Positions 1-10,627 of a stretch of 64,000 nt of DNA are shown in pieces. Numbering within the stretch: the stretch's first letter is position 1; every line of letters begins with the position of its first letter. The notes below the pieces were generated by a model. The model was not told where the DNA came from and searched no databases. It was given only the letters and a program-made list of their open reading frames with translations. A program made the position numbers and the translations under genes. The stretch comes from Lycorma delicatula (lineage: Eukaryota; Arthropoda; Insecta; Hemiptera; Fulgoridae): positions 121,781,324-121,845,323 of the forward strand of contig NC_134460.1 of NCBI RefSeq assembly GCF_047948215.1. The letters run 5' to 3'.

Positions 1-820
1 CATATTATTAAGGCGCTTCAAAACAAAACAGTATACGTATATAATAACAGAAAATCTTTTGGATTTAAATAGAGAATTTTGGAGAAATGTCATCTACTAT
101 GTAAGATCCTTGATTAGTTTTCAGGATAATTATATTCAACCACTTGTCATTTTGATATTCTAAGTAATTTTTACGCAAAAATTAGTCTGAAAATTCAACC
201 TAGTTTAAAGGTAATAAGTAATCCCGCATTCTACGAGTTTTTTCATGTACTAGAACAGTTCTTTTCTCTGATTTTTACTCACGTGTTTCTACATGCAGGT
301 GTTTTGCCTCTGCGTTTCTTTTGCAAATTCCTTTTTTTCCGTATGTACGTATATTGTTTTTTATTTATTCATATTTTTAGTGAAAATATAACATTGAAAC
401 GTAAAATATTTTTCGGTTATTTTCTTTAAATTTCCACATTTTAAAGTCGGTGATAAATTAAAAGTAAATTATGTTTAATTTAGCGGCGAATTTGAAATTT
501 AGAGAAAAATAATTCTGTAGATTATTTTGTTTTTATTTTATCCATTGTTATAATTATTTATTTATATATTAAAGGACAGTTCAACTTCTCTACTTTGTTA
601 GGGGAAAAGAGTATTAAATAAAGTTATAATAAAGTTTATTATAAAGAGCATTTTCCCAAAATGAACTGATTTTAAATTTGCCACGATTTTATTTTGCGGT
701 AAAACTAGAGCAGAGATTTTTCTACGCTGTTATCACTAACCATTGTAGTTAAATTATGGCAAAGTAGTCACTTAAAAACGCGTAAAAATTAAAAAAATAA
801 CTATATAAAGAGTTGATTAT
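1..820. other. AT-rich stretch without recognisable gene
   Basis: I see no coding signal, RNA gene or clear repeat here. The sequence is A/T-rich with homopolymer runs. It directly precedes a transposase remnant and may contain that element's decayed 5' part, but no terminal inverted repeat could be picked out. Confidence 0.5.
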
Positions 821-1384
821 GACCTCGAAAATATCATCTTTAGCGATGAGGCACATTTTCTTCTTACCAGTTTTGTTAATGAACGAAATGATCAAATTTG
901 GGGATTAGAAAATCCAAAAAAGATTGAAGAACTTCCTATGCATCCTCAACGGGTCACGGTTAGGTGAGGATTTCGAAAATATAAATAGAAATGCCGATAC
1001 CGTCAATGGAGATGATTTACAACATTTTATGGCCTAAAATTAATGATATGGATGTGGGAGACATGTGGTTTCAACAAGACGGTGCAACATGCCATACTTT
1101 CGATGAAACCGTGCTGTTATTGCAAGAACAATGTAATAGTTGTGTTATCTCGCAACGAGATGATGTGAATTGGTCGCCAAGATTGTGTGACTCGATACCG
1201 TTGCACTTTTTCTTTGAGGTTATCTTAAGGATATAATGTACATCAGAAAACCACAAAAAATTGTGTACCTCAAAGAAGAAATTTGGCGCTACAATGTCGA
1301 TATTTTTAATACTTTTGTGAAAAGAGTAAACATGTGCAGTCAAGGCCGGGGCGCTTTTTTGTCAGATGTTTTGTAACACACATA
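821..1384 (+). pseudogene. Broken mariner-type (IS630/Tc1/mariner) transposase
   Basis: This is a decayed DDE/D transposase, which would cut and paste its own element at TA sites. The 5' part reads IIFSDEAHF followed by FVNERNDQIWGLENP, the first catalytic Asp block. A stop follows VTVR, and part of the core is deleted. From 991 the frame reads NDMDVGDMWFQQDGATCHT, which holds the second catalytic Asp, and continues to DVNWSPRLCDS, where the third block normally reads SPDLTP. The last part, frameshifted, still resembles the usual C-terminal tail (GRGAFLSDV). Family proteins are roughly 340-400 residues; about half remains. It is broken by at least one stop, one deletion and a frameshift, so it should be inactive. 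The motif order makes the family assignment firm; the subfamily is not certain. Confidence 0.8.
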
Positions 1385-1440
1385 ACTTCTATGTCATTAC
1401 TTTCATAATAAAGGAAAAATATTTTCATTCATCAAATAAA

Positions 1441-1793
1441 AAATCTGATGTGGACATCACATGATTTCCTTGTACGCGTATTAAATTACATATACACATT
1501 TTTTGCTGCACTTCATTTATACTTATTTCATTTGAAAGTGAGATACGGTCCTCCAATTCTTTAATAAAGTGGACAGTTACACAATTGCTAAAATATTTGT
1601 TTATATTAACATCAAGTATTTATACAATTATCAATTCAACAATCTTACTTGAAATATTACGATAGAGTAAAAGTCTCTTTATTACCCTTTAAATAAATCT
1701 AAGTCTTATATCTATCTATACTATGTTTTTTAAATTATTATGATGTAACCATCAACAAAATGAAATCAAAAGCGAATAATCAGATGTTTCATC
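1441..1793 (-). repeat. Repeat family C, copy 1
   Basis: This dispersed repeat begins with a motif of the type AAATCTGATGTGGAC and continues into a body containing TTTGCTGCACTTCAT and GTGGACAGTTACACAAT. The same order recurs near 17.36 kb and, reverse-complemented, near 60.8 kb. The opening ~60 bp is the same terminus found on family B, which follows immediately. No coding capacity is visible. Confidence 0.7.
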
Positions 1794-2406
1794 AAATCTG
1801 ATGTGGACACCACATAACTTACTTATATGCTTATTAAATTACATATACACATTTTTTTTTTTTTTTTTAATGAAACGTACGTAAAATTTTATTTCATTAA
1901 TAACTTCTGATATTTTTTCATCCTTTTTCTATTGTTATTATTGAATTATAATTGTAAAAATATTTTTACAATCAGAGGTAAATAATTATTAATAAATCAA
2001 TACATTTAAATTAGAAAAAAAAGTTTAAAAAAAATATGCAAGTCGGATTTGAACTGATGTGCATGAAAAGAAGTACCACTTATGATATATCGTTGATAAG
2101 CTCTCAATGAGGGTTTATTACTGCAGTTAAGAAAAAGTCCAAAAGTTTTTGAATTTTGGGCTTTTTTTGGGTACTTTTGTTCTAGTCGATTGCAATCAAA
2201 AGGGGAGGTGCACAACTAGATATTACAACAGTCCTAAATCAAAAATTTCAACATTCTGCTGCTAATCGTTTTTTAGTTATGCCTGATACATGCGTTCGTA
2301 CGATCAGACTTCACACCGAAACTAGTCAAAATGGATATTCCGTTGAAACCTGAAAATCGAAATTTTTCTCGATTACAATACTTTCTTGTACGTTCAAGGA
2401 AGTAAA
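1794..2406 (-). repeat. Repeat family B, copy 1
   Basis: This is a non-autonomous dispersed repeat of about 0.6-0.7 kb seen at least nine times in the window. Oriented forward, the family starts TTACTTCCTTGTACGAAG, has an internal GTTCGAATCCGACTTCAT block and ends CATGTGGTGTCCACATCAGA. This copy is reversed. Its start abuts family C so that the shared terminus appears on both sides of C. The ORF at 2006-2215 is just this repeat read through. The class is unknown: it has short inverted ends like a DNA element, but no TSD could be defined here. Confidence 0.75.
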
Positions 2407-2870
2407 AATGTTTTTATTAAAAACTTAACATTATCAGCTCATTCTGGAACACTATTTTAGAAAAAAAAATTATATTAGATACTTGTTAGTACTATTTTTC
2501 GAAATCCTTACAATTAATTACCCGAGACATATAAGGTTGTTCTAATTTTTTTGTGTCGGCGTATTAATTTTTTTTAGTCGGATATAGTTTATAAGTTTTT
2601 TTTATATATTAGATTACGATTTGATCGTAAACTGTTTTTATTTATTATTTCTTTAGAAAACATTTATTTATCATAAATTATGGTGTTTATGTTCGTGACA
2701 ACGTTAAAAAGATTAACTTATTTTAAACTTTGCGTTTAGAAAGTAGCAAACCGGTTTGGTAATTTACCGTTCTATAATTTATTCTTTCTCTTATGTGCCT
2801 GTTGTATAGTACACGTCTGCGCTTATACACACAACACACGACATTGTATTCATGGTAAGGGGGAAATAAA
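2407..2870. other. Anonymous AT-rich spacer
   Basis: No gene, repeat copy or RNA was recognised. Base composition becomes less AT-biased after about 2760, just before the candidate promoter. Confidence 0.45.
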
Positions 2871-2881
2871 GAAAGAACCGG

Positions 2882-2910
2882 CATATATAGTCGTATGACT
2901 CATCCAGTGT
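2882..2910 (+). promoter_or_regulatory. Possible TATA-type core promoter
   Basis: A CATATATAG box at 2883-2891 lies in a locally GC-richer stretch and is followed about 20 bases later by TCCAGT, loosely like an insect initiator. It sits about 70 bases upstream of an ATG that opens a short in-frame exon-like stretch. TATA-like strings are common by chance in AT-rich DNA, so this rests on the combination only. Confidence 0.25.
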
Positions 2911-2951
2911 GTTGTCTGTGTGGTACGGTGTACTCTCTGTCCCTAGTTCAG

Positions 2952-3004
2952 ATGAACAACGTTTCGTCTGATGAACAACGGTTTAAATTTATTAACGGCT
3001 ACCG
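2952..3004 (+). CDS. Candidate first coding exon (unidentified)
   Basis: From the ATG at 2952 the frame reads MNNVSSDEQRFKFINGY and stops inside a codon at 3004, where CCG is followed by GTTAGT, an acceptable splice donor. The next ~25 bases are pyrimidine-rich, intron-like sequence. Upstream there is a TATA-like box. The exon is 17 codons plus two bases, matches no family I recognise, and contains a near direct repeat (GATGAACAACG twice). It is the only place in the window where promoter, start and donor line up. It could equally be chance. No downstream exon could be identified. Confidence 0.2.
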
Positions 3005-3010
3005 GTTAGT

Positions 3011-3867
3011 TTCTACTTTTCTTTTACTTGATTAATTGTGTGGTTTGTTTATGTTACTTCTTGCTGTATTTTTTTAAATATTGTGGTATTTGTAAATCAT
3101 TTTCTTAACGTCTTTGTAAAGATAAATAAATAGAGTTATATATCGCGGGAAAGTTACGTATTTTCAAACGATAATGTCGATCAAAATAAATTTCTAACAA
3201 AATATTGGAATCGGAAATTGAAGACATCAAGATAGATCGAATTAGTGGATACAATAAATGTAGATTGCTTAATAAGTACAGATAACTTAATTACATACTC
3301 ACCTTAATAAGAACGGAAAAAATCGCCAACAAAATGGCATTTAATAAAAATATCTTGAATTTTGCTTTCCTACCGTTTGATTCTATGAAGAATAAAATTT
3401 CACCCGAAATAGAGATGTTGAAATACTATGCAAAAAGATATTCTTTGAGTTAAATGTTAAGATACGGGACCCATGATGACCATATCTCTTCACCCGCTTT
3501 AGTAATTTTAACTAAAATTAGTTGGCATCTATGAATCTATGACCCATATTAAAAGAAGTGTTCGTCCAACAAATTTCATAAAAATTGATTAGTCCAGTTT
3601 GAAGATGTCAAAAAATATAAAAACAAATAAAGTATTTTTTCCCCGCCCCTTTACTGGGGTTTGAGTAAGACCAAACACCGAGGGAGCATGTTAGCATCAC
3701 CCTGAAACTACAGCCAGAGATATTTCTTTAAAAGAAGTAGTGCAACAGGCGTTAGCGAAAGAACATTTTTTAATATAATAAAGAAACCTAAAATTGAAGG
3801 TAAACATGTTAGCCCTAACAAGATTCGAAAGCATGTGAAAACAATTGAAAAGTGGACGATTTTAGAG
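3011..3867. other. Spacer without recognised gene
   Basis: AT-rich DNA. The ORF at 3708-3923 on the minus strand runs into family B and is not a gene. A short direct repeat around CATGTTAGC occurs near 3687 and 3805. Confidence 0.45.
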
Positions 3868-4129
3868 TTCGAATCAGACTTCATATTTTTTTTTTTAACT
3901 TCTTTTTTTCTAATTAAATACATTGATTTATTAATAATTATTAACCTCTGATTTTAAAAACAATTAACGATAAATAATAATTCAATAATAATAATAATAA
4001 TAATACAATAAATAAAAAATATCAGAAGTTATTAATGAAATAAAATTGTATGTACTTTTCATTTAAAAATTGTGTATATGTAATTTGATAGGTGTACAAG
4101 GAAGTCATGTGATGCCCTCATCAGATTTA
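3868..4129 (+). repeat. Repeat family B, 5'-truncated copy 2
   Basis: This copy begins at the internal GTTCGAATC block and runs through ATTAATAATTATTAACCTCTGA to the family end near GGAAGTCATGTGATG...CATCAGATT. The upstream half of the family is missing. The TAATAA microsatellite inside is a variable part of the family. Confidence 0.75.
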
Positions 4130-4142
4130 TAAAAAATTTTTT

Positions 4143-4293
4143 TAACCTTCGGGACCACCGTTAGGTATTGCTTCAGAGGATGAGATGAATGATTTTAAGC
4201 GTGAGTGAAAATGCCATGCCTGACCGGGATTTGAACCCGGTACCTCCGGATGAAAGGCAGTGACGCTACTACTCGCGCCACGGAGACTGACGG
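4143..4293 (-). repeat. SINE family E, tRNA-headed, copy 1
   Basis: Read on the minus strand, this starts GTCTCCGTGGCGCGAGTAG and contains an internal pol III B-box-like GGTTCAAATCCCGG, the signature of a tRNA-derived SINE head. The acceptor ends do not pair, so it is not a working tRNA. The 3' part (plus strand 4145-4190, with GGGACCACCGTTAGGTATTG and CTTCAGAGGATGA) closely resembles the tail of SINE family A although the head differs. Confidence 0.75.
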
Positions 4294-4469
4294 ATTTTTT
4301 TTTATGTCTTTTAAAATTAACTATCGATTATAATTTTAATAGCGTTAAATAAAATAATTACAAAATAATAATGGCGATTGCATTTTCTTGTTTACTATAT
4401 TTAAATTTAAATGCAATTGTTTTATTGTAAGACATATTTTAATGAGGAATATGAGATAATGAAGTCCAC

Positions 4470-4493
4470 AGTTTTTCACCTATGTGAAAAACT
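4470..4493. repeat. Perfect 10-bp hairpin
   Basis: AGTTTTTCAC and its exact reverse complement GTGAAAAACT are separated by CTAT. It sits immediately downstream (in minus-strand terms) of the tRNA-like SINE head at 4502-4567 and could be part of that SINE's body. Confidence 0.7.
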
Positions 4494-4501
4494 ATGACAT
4501 T

Positions 4502-4567
4502 TGCTTGCCGGGAATCGAACCCAAGACCCAATGTTCTAGAAGGCAGTGTTAACCACTGCGCCAAATT
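4502..4567 (-). repeat. tRNA-derived SINE head, second type (K)
   Basis: On the minus strand this reads TTTGGCGCAGTGGTTAACAC (A-box-like) and later GGGTTCGATTCCCGGC (B box with T-stem GGG/CCC). The flanks that would form the acceptor stem do not pair, so it is a SINE head or tRNA pseudogene, not a tRNA gene. Only one copy is seen in the window. Confidence 0.65.
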
Positions 4568-4701
4568 GATGAACTGTTTACTGACGTGTAAATATTTATA
4601 AGATTTATTATATTTTTTTTAATCAAATTTGTAAATGAAATGTAATGTTATGAAAATTACATTTACATCTTAGCTCTCTGTAAAATAATTCTTGTGATGG
4701 A

Positions 4702-4704
4702 TAT

Positions 4705-4736
<32 letters not shown>

Positions 4737-4741
4737 TATAT
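4702..4741. repeat. (TA)n microsatellite
   Basis: An alternating TA run of about 40 bp with one G interruption. Confidence 0.9.
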
Positions 4742-5703
4742 TACATCACAGTTTTTAAATTCATCAGTTATCATTTTTATTCATATATGAATTAAAAATA
4801 AATATTGCAGTGGGGCTTGTTATTTTATATTTTTTAAATATTGATTAGTATGATAAAAATGAGGTTACGCGATATTGTTCAGTGAATAATGCAATGCGTT
4901 AAATATAAATAAATATATATAAAGTTCATTGATCTGTTTATTAACAAGGAATGTTAAAGATATGTTTAAATATATTTTTCTAGTTTAAGAGTATGATGAT
5001 CATGTTAGAAGTGGAATATAGGGTTTTATTTTGTGTAAATCTTAACGTTTCAGGAAACTATTAGTTCATCTAGACAAAAAATACATATGTATTTGTGTAC
5101 GTGTATGATGCACTGCTTTTGGCCTTACATATCAGAATTGACTACCTATTTTCTTCAAATTTGGCTCAAATATTTCTATATATGACCATTACATTGATCA
5201 TTTTATTTATTTTTAATTCGTTAAACGGGTGAGGGATATCGCGAAAAAAACCAATTTCCATTTTCTTCAGAGGTAGTTTAGAGAAAACTTTATTAAAGCA
5301 AATTTGTTAACCACAATGAATATATAAATAATCCGAATTTTTTCCAAAATATGAACCTCCACCTCTATTGTTGAAATATATGTTTTTTGTTCTTTTTCTA
5401 CCTCCTTTCGGATTAAATAGTTTTGCAAATTTTTTGTTAAGTTTAAACTATATATATAGTGCTCTCATGAAATGTCTTCAATACATTTTTTTTTAAATTT
5501 TAAATCTTGGGCCTAAAATGTAGAAAAGTTTTTTAAATTTAAATTTTATTATTTTTATCCTCTACTTACGGAGGATTTAGAGAAAACTTTACTTAAGTAA
5601 ATTTGGTAATCTTACTTGACCTGTACATGATTATTTTTTAAAAATCCATTTTTAATTTATTCATATATATATTTTGTTTTTTAGGCTCTTAACGCTTTTA
5701 ATT
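4742..5703. other. AT-rich spacer without recognised gene
   Basis: No ORF or motif recognised. It contains two decayed stretches with a similar GAGGTAGTTTAGAGAAAACTT / GGAGGATTTAGAGAAAACTT wording (about 5268 and 5572), suggesting an old internal duplication or two fragments of one repeat. Confidence 0.45.
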
Positions 5704-5704
5704 T

Positions 5705-6412
5705 TTACTTCCTTATACGAAGTGAAGGAAGTATTGTGATCGCGAAAAATTTCGGTTTTCAGATTTCAACAGAAATATCCATTTTTACCATCCCTGAATC
5801 AATTTTGAATAGTTTCGGCGTGACGTTTGTACGTACGTATGTATGTATCCCGCATAACTCAAAAACGATTAGCTGTAGGATGTTGAAATTTAAGATTTAG
5901 CATTGTTATAACATCTACTTGTGCACCTCTCCTTTTGATTACAATCGGCTAAACCAAAAGTGTTCAAAAAAGCCCAAAATCCAAAAAGATTTGGATTTTG
6001 GACTTTTTCTTAACTGCAGTAATAAGCCCTAATTGAGAGCTCTTCAACGATATCTCATAAGTGGTACTTATTTTCAATGATTCCTGAATTATAGCCAAAT
6101 AAAATAGTAATTAATGAAATATTTGGATCTTAGAAGGGGAAGGTACATCGGTTCGAATCCGAATTCCATCTCTTTGTTTATATAATATATTGATTTATTA
6201 ATAATTACTAAGCTGTAATTGTAAAAGGTTTTTACGATAAATAATAATTCAATAATAATAATAAAAAAATATGAAAAAATATCTGAAGTTAGTTATTAAT
6301 GAAAATCAAAATAAAATTAAGTACATAAAATTTTATGAACTTTCATTTTAAAAAAAATGTCTATATGTAATTTAATAAGTGTATAAGGAAGTCATGTGGT
6401 GTCCACATCAGA
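5705..6412 (+). repeat. Repeat family B, near full-length copy 3
   Basis: The most complete forward copy. It begins TTACTTCCTTATACGAAGTG with the small terminal hairpin (ACTTCC...GGAAGT) and ends GGAAGTCATGTGGTGTCCAC ATCAGA. The internal GTTCGAATCCGA block lies near 6152. The closing 15 bp (ATGTGGTGTCCACAT) is itself a 6-bp-stem hairpin. No coding capacity. Confidence 0.8.
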
Positions 6413-6807
6413 ATCTTTATTAATAGCCGCGAATGTCATGCAATACTTTGCCAGCTTTTTTTTAATACTATTGTATTAAAAAAATAGTATTGTGTTATTA
6501 CTGTTGACTTAAATCAGTACAATAAATTTTAACTACACTATATTAATATTGTATAGGATATTTAAAGAAAAAAATAGTATTTATGCAAGGTCTTTTATTT
6601 TTATAAATACTGGAATTGTCAGGTATGTGTCAACGACTACAAAATTTTTTGATTAGATTTTTTTTAACGTGATTTAAGTATTTAATTTTATGGATGTTAG
6701 ATATTTATAATCTATCTGCGTTTGTCGTTACCTCGTATTGATTGCTGTTTAAATGATAAATAAATAATAGAAGTATAAGTATTTTTATGCTCTTAATTTT
6801 TCTTTCA

Positions 6808-7430
6808 CTTTCCCGTCTAGAAGGGAATGTATTGTAATCGGTCCAATTTGGGCTTATACATTTTTCACGGCATCTTTACGTTTTTTACACCTAAGGAAAC
6901 CAAAAAACCGGATAGAAATTTTCCGTACGTTAGTGTTCATATGTACGTATGTGCAGTTTGACGTTGGCGTGTAAATCACCTTATATCTCTAGAACTACTG
7001 TACCGATTTTGACAAAACTTGGTCAGATTACTTCTATACATGGAGCATTGATGCCATTAAATTTTCAACTTACAAGGTGAAGCTGTACAGCAAGGTCACC
7101 CTCAGTATCTTAAGATTTTGCCTAATTAAGGTCATATTTTCCTTAGGCACATTTGTTAACAGTTTAAAAATAACAGATTTGCAAAATCGTATCCCCACCC
7201 CAAAAAATACTGGAAATTACTGCTATGTTGTGACGGCACATGTGAGCGGTAGAATTAAATAAATGAATAATATTTAAAGTGTAAAAAAAGTAACCATGGC
7301 TGGGTCTCGAATTCGATCGCCCGGTCGACTCAGTACTTGGTCCGATAAGTCTTGCGGCTACACCAGTCTGCTGACCGGACAAGCGAAATTTGTTCTATGT
7401 AAGTTGTGAAATTACATTACCGCCATACCT
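6808..7430 (+). repeat. Repeat family F, copy 1
   Basis: This begins at CTTTCCCGTCTAGAAGGGAA and shares ordered blocks with copies at 12.3, 34.7 and 45.9 kb: CCAATTTGGGC, AACCAAAAAACCGGATAG, TCTCTAGAACTACTGTACCG, CTTACAAGGTGAAGCTGTAC. The opposite end is interrupted by SINE A at 7432. After the SINE a short diverged stretch (about 7712-7750, with GGTGCGGCCGAAAGTAAT) probably continues family F. The ORFs at 7077-7262 and 7164-7382 lie inside the repeat and are not genes. Confidence 0.7.
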
Positions 7431-7431
7431 T

Positions 7432-7708
7432 ACCCACCGGGTTGGTCTGTTGGTGAACGCGTCTTCGCAAATCAGCTGATTTCTAAGTCGAGAGTTCCAA
7501 CTTTCAAATCGTAAGTTAGTTACTTTTATTCGGATTTGAATACTAGATCGTGGATACCGGTGTTCTTTGGTGGTTGGGTTTCAATTAACCACACATCTCC
7601 GAAATGGTCGACCTGAGACTGTACAAGATTACACTTCATTTACACTCATACATATCATCCTCTTATGTGATACCTGGTGGTGATTCCCGGAGGCTAAACA
7701 GGAAAAAA
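7432..7708 (+). repeat. SINE family A, copy 1
   Basis: This tRNA-headed SINE starts ACCCACCGGGTTGGTCTG (A-box region), has a degraded B-box region (TTTCAAATCGTAAG), then the body GGATTTGAATACTAGATCG and GGTGTTCTTTGGTGGTTGGG, and ends GGAGGCTAAACAGGAAAAA. It is inserted in family F. The target duplication is unclear here. SINEs of this type are transcribed by pol III and moved by a partner LINE. Confidence 0.8.
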
Positions 7709-7749
7709 TTTTCACTTATAGGTGCGGCCGAAAGTAATGCCGTACTTTT

Positions 7750-9664
7750 ATTCTAAAAGTCTGTAAAAAAATTGATCTGTTATTGCTATTTTTGAAGTAG
7801 GGTTTATTTTATTTTTTTTAATGTTATTTTTCACAATTTTTTATTGTTTTTTGAAAAAAAGCTACATTTAAAAAAAATAATTATCTTTTGGGTTAACTAT
7901 AAAGTGTGTTTATCTAATAATAATAATTGGATGATAAAATTAAAGGAAATACAATATTTTTACTCGAAATTTGTGCGTGTACGTTTTATTTATAGATCCT
8001 AACAATTTTATTCTATCATTAAATTATTCATAAATTCTTAATAGTCTGTATGTGTGTAACCTTAATCTATATTTAACCGTACACTATATTAGTATTGATG
8101 CTGTTAAACCGGAACAGCTGATTAATACTAATTCCAAGAAATGACCATGTTTAGATTTATTTATTCATGACATGTACTTCCCACATATTATTCCTTATAT
8201 TGCATTCACAGAATACGTAAAGTGTGTTTCTTACTTTCGCTGTGTGCTTTAAATACACACGTATAAAAAAGTTTGTAATGCTTTAACAAAATTAATATTT
8301 TTATTTTTCGCTTCATATAAGGGAAAATTAGATCTCTTTTGTCCTCACATTAAGATAATGTAATTTATTATATCATATAATATATATATACATGCTAGGC
8401 GTTATAAAAATACAAATACTGCCTCGTTTTATAAAACTGAGTATGATTTGCTGATAGAAACCCATTTCCGATTAATACAGCCATAAAAATACCATTTTAT
8501 ACGTGTAGAAAATTTGAAATATTTCGTGATATCTTGAATCCAACCTTAATTTTTATATTAATGGTTATTTAGTTACATGCTTTAGATATAATGGTACACT
8601 GTGTAAGTTGGTATAAGGGAAATTACACTAATCGGATCAAATTTAGCATGTTAGGGGTTTTTTTGTAGATCCCAACATTTTATGGCTTACTTTAACCAAA
8701 AAATTCTCGTTGGTGTTCCAAATTCCATTGTTCAACGTCTTTGAACCTCTTTAACATTCTCAGTTTTCCATTAACATTTCAGAAGCCAGTTACGTTGATA
8801 AAAGAAAAATCAGTTTCAGTCGTTATTACGAAATAAATAACATACAATCTAGTAATGAATGACGTAAATGACCAACACTTGTTTTGAATTACCAACTGAT
8901 ATGGTTTTGTCATTTCTATACCTTCTCAATTTCTTTCTATAATCAGTAAAAGAGTATATATTTATTTGAGACACTTTACATAATGTTCTGTAAGTATTTC
9001 CAGGCATGTCCTGAAGTATCTAGGAATAAAAATTAATGCCTAATTCATAACAGATGGTGTAACATTAAATAAATAAAAAATAATGGTTACAATTCTCAAA
9101 AATTATTATCCGAAGAATTATCTGTCAGTCACTTAAAGATGTTGAAATTTTCATCTTACATTTCCCTTCTTTATTATTATACCATTAAAAATTTTAAACA
9201 TGATTCTTGTCACGTTGAAGGACAGAGAGGGGAAAGTACTTCATCAATATCATCATAGATTTAAATATTTATTAATTAAAAACAAATTACGTGCAGTATA
9301 AAATTTTAATGACCGAATCAAATTAAATAATATACCGTATGCAGAATATAATACGAATGACTATCTTGTATATAATTATAAGTAATAATTATAATACTAC
9401 GGATGTGGATTCAGGTTTAATTTACGGTTGATGTAATTCGAAATTAAAACTTCCGTGGGTTTTTATTTCACTAATCAACGATTATCATATTATAAGTAAC
9501 TATTCGTTACGTTTTACATGTAGCCAGACTTGGTTGAGTAGGTTACATACCGTGGAACATCAGTACTGCTAATCGAACCGATTCATGTTCTGAACTGTGA
9601 ACTCAATATCTCCGTGTTATGTAATCTGATCTTTGCACAATGGAACGGTTCTTTATTATACATA

Positions 9665-9668
<4 letters not shown>
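7750..9668. other. Long AT-rich spacer
   Basis: I see nothing that supports a gene. No shared repeat copy was recognised. Confidence 0.45.

Positions 9669-9702
<34 letters not shown>
9669..9702. repeat. (TA)n microsatellite
   Basis: Uninterrupted alternating TA run, immediately followed by the hairpin-bearing repeat starting TACTAGCGTTACCCCGTC. Confidence 0.9.
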
Positions 9703-9703
<1 letters not shown>

Positions 9704-10490
9704 TAGCGTTACCCCGTCGTGGCTTCGCCCACGATATTTTTTTATTAGCAGTCCTATATATTTATAAATAAAAATTATTTAATCAAGAGTACTGTTTTTA
9801 GATCTTCATTAAATCTTGATAAAACGGGAAATAGAAGTTTCATTAAAAACATTTAAGGAATATACGATAAGCAACGAATTGTTACCTGAAAAACCAAAAA
9901 AGGAAAATAAGAAAATTGCCCAATAAAAATAAAGTAAAAATGCACTCAAATTCCCAACCTACCACCCCCGTCGCGGCTTTGCCCGCGCCATTTGGTTATT
10001 TGCGTTTCCCGTCGCAGTCAGGAAATATTTAGCCGATGATGGCTCGCTTCGATCGTCCTTCCCGTCTAGCCAGAAGGCTCTGTCCTTTGGAACACTTTGG
10101 GTTCATTAAACTCGTGCTTGTGAAAATAATAATGATTAATAAAATTAAAGCCTGTTCAATTTATAAAAAAATGTACTGTAATTTCATCAGAACAAGTTTG
10201 GTCAGTATAGGACGCGAAACGTTGAATGATCGAAGAATGTAGGTTTGAAAACAGTCGGGCCTCCATCTTAAAAATATTAATTATAACTGGTTTCACGTAA
10301 TTCGTGCGGGTAAAAGTATATTTTGTCCGGTTCTTAGCGTTACCCGATAAACACCAGTAGGAAGTGACCGTACTTTGTTTCTCATTTTAAGAAAATTTTT
10401 TAATTAATTTTATTTTATGTTTTTTTAGTCATGTAACCGGAGGCAGGTGCACCAAATCACGCCGTGCATCGCCACCTCACCTTCTAAAAA
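9703..10490. repeat. Repeat region with CCCGTCG(T/C)GGCTT hairpins
   Basis: Two copies of a short GC-rich hairpin motif occur: CGTGGCTTCGCCCACG near 9717-9732 and CGCGGCTTTGCCCGCG near 9973-9988. Such motifs mark the ends of abundant interspersed repeats in many insects, but the class is not certain. A third related hairpin is in family F at 34.7 kb. The ORF at 10036-10242 lies in this region and shows no protein-like features. Confidence 0.4.
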
Positions 10491-10627
10491 AAAAATCGAA
10501 ATTCAAAAGAAACCCGAAATTGATTTTTAGATATTTATCAAAAGAGTATTTGTAAGCTTCAATCTATATTGAATATCTCGTTTAATATAGTCTGAAATGG
10601 GGAAATTTTGCAATCATTGTTCAATAT

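Noticed and set aside
4502..4567. tRNA gene
   Set aside because: A- and B-box-like signals are present but the acceptor ends cannot pair, as expected of a SINE head; the same applies to all family E heads.
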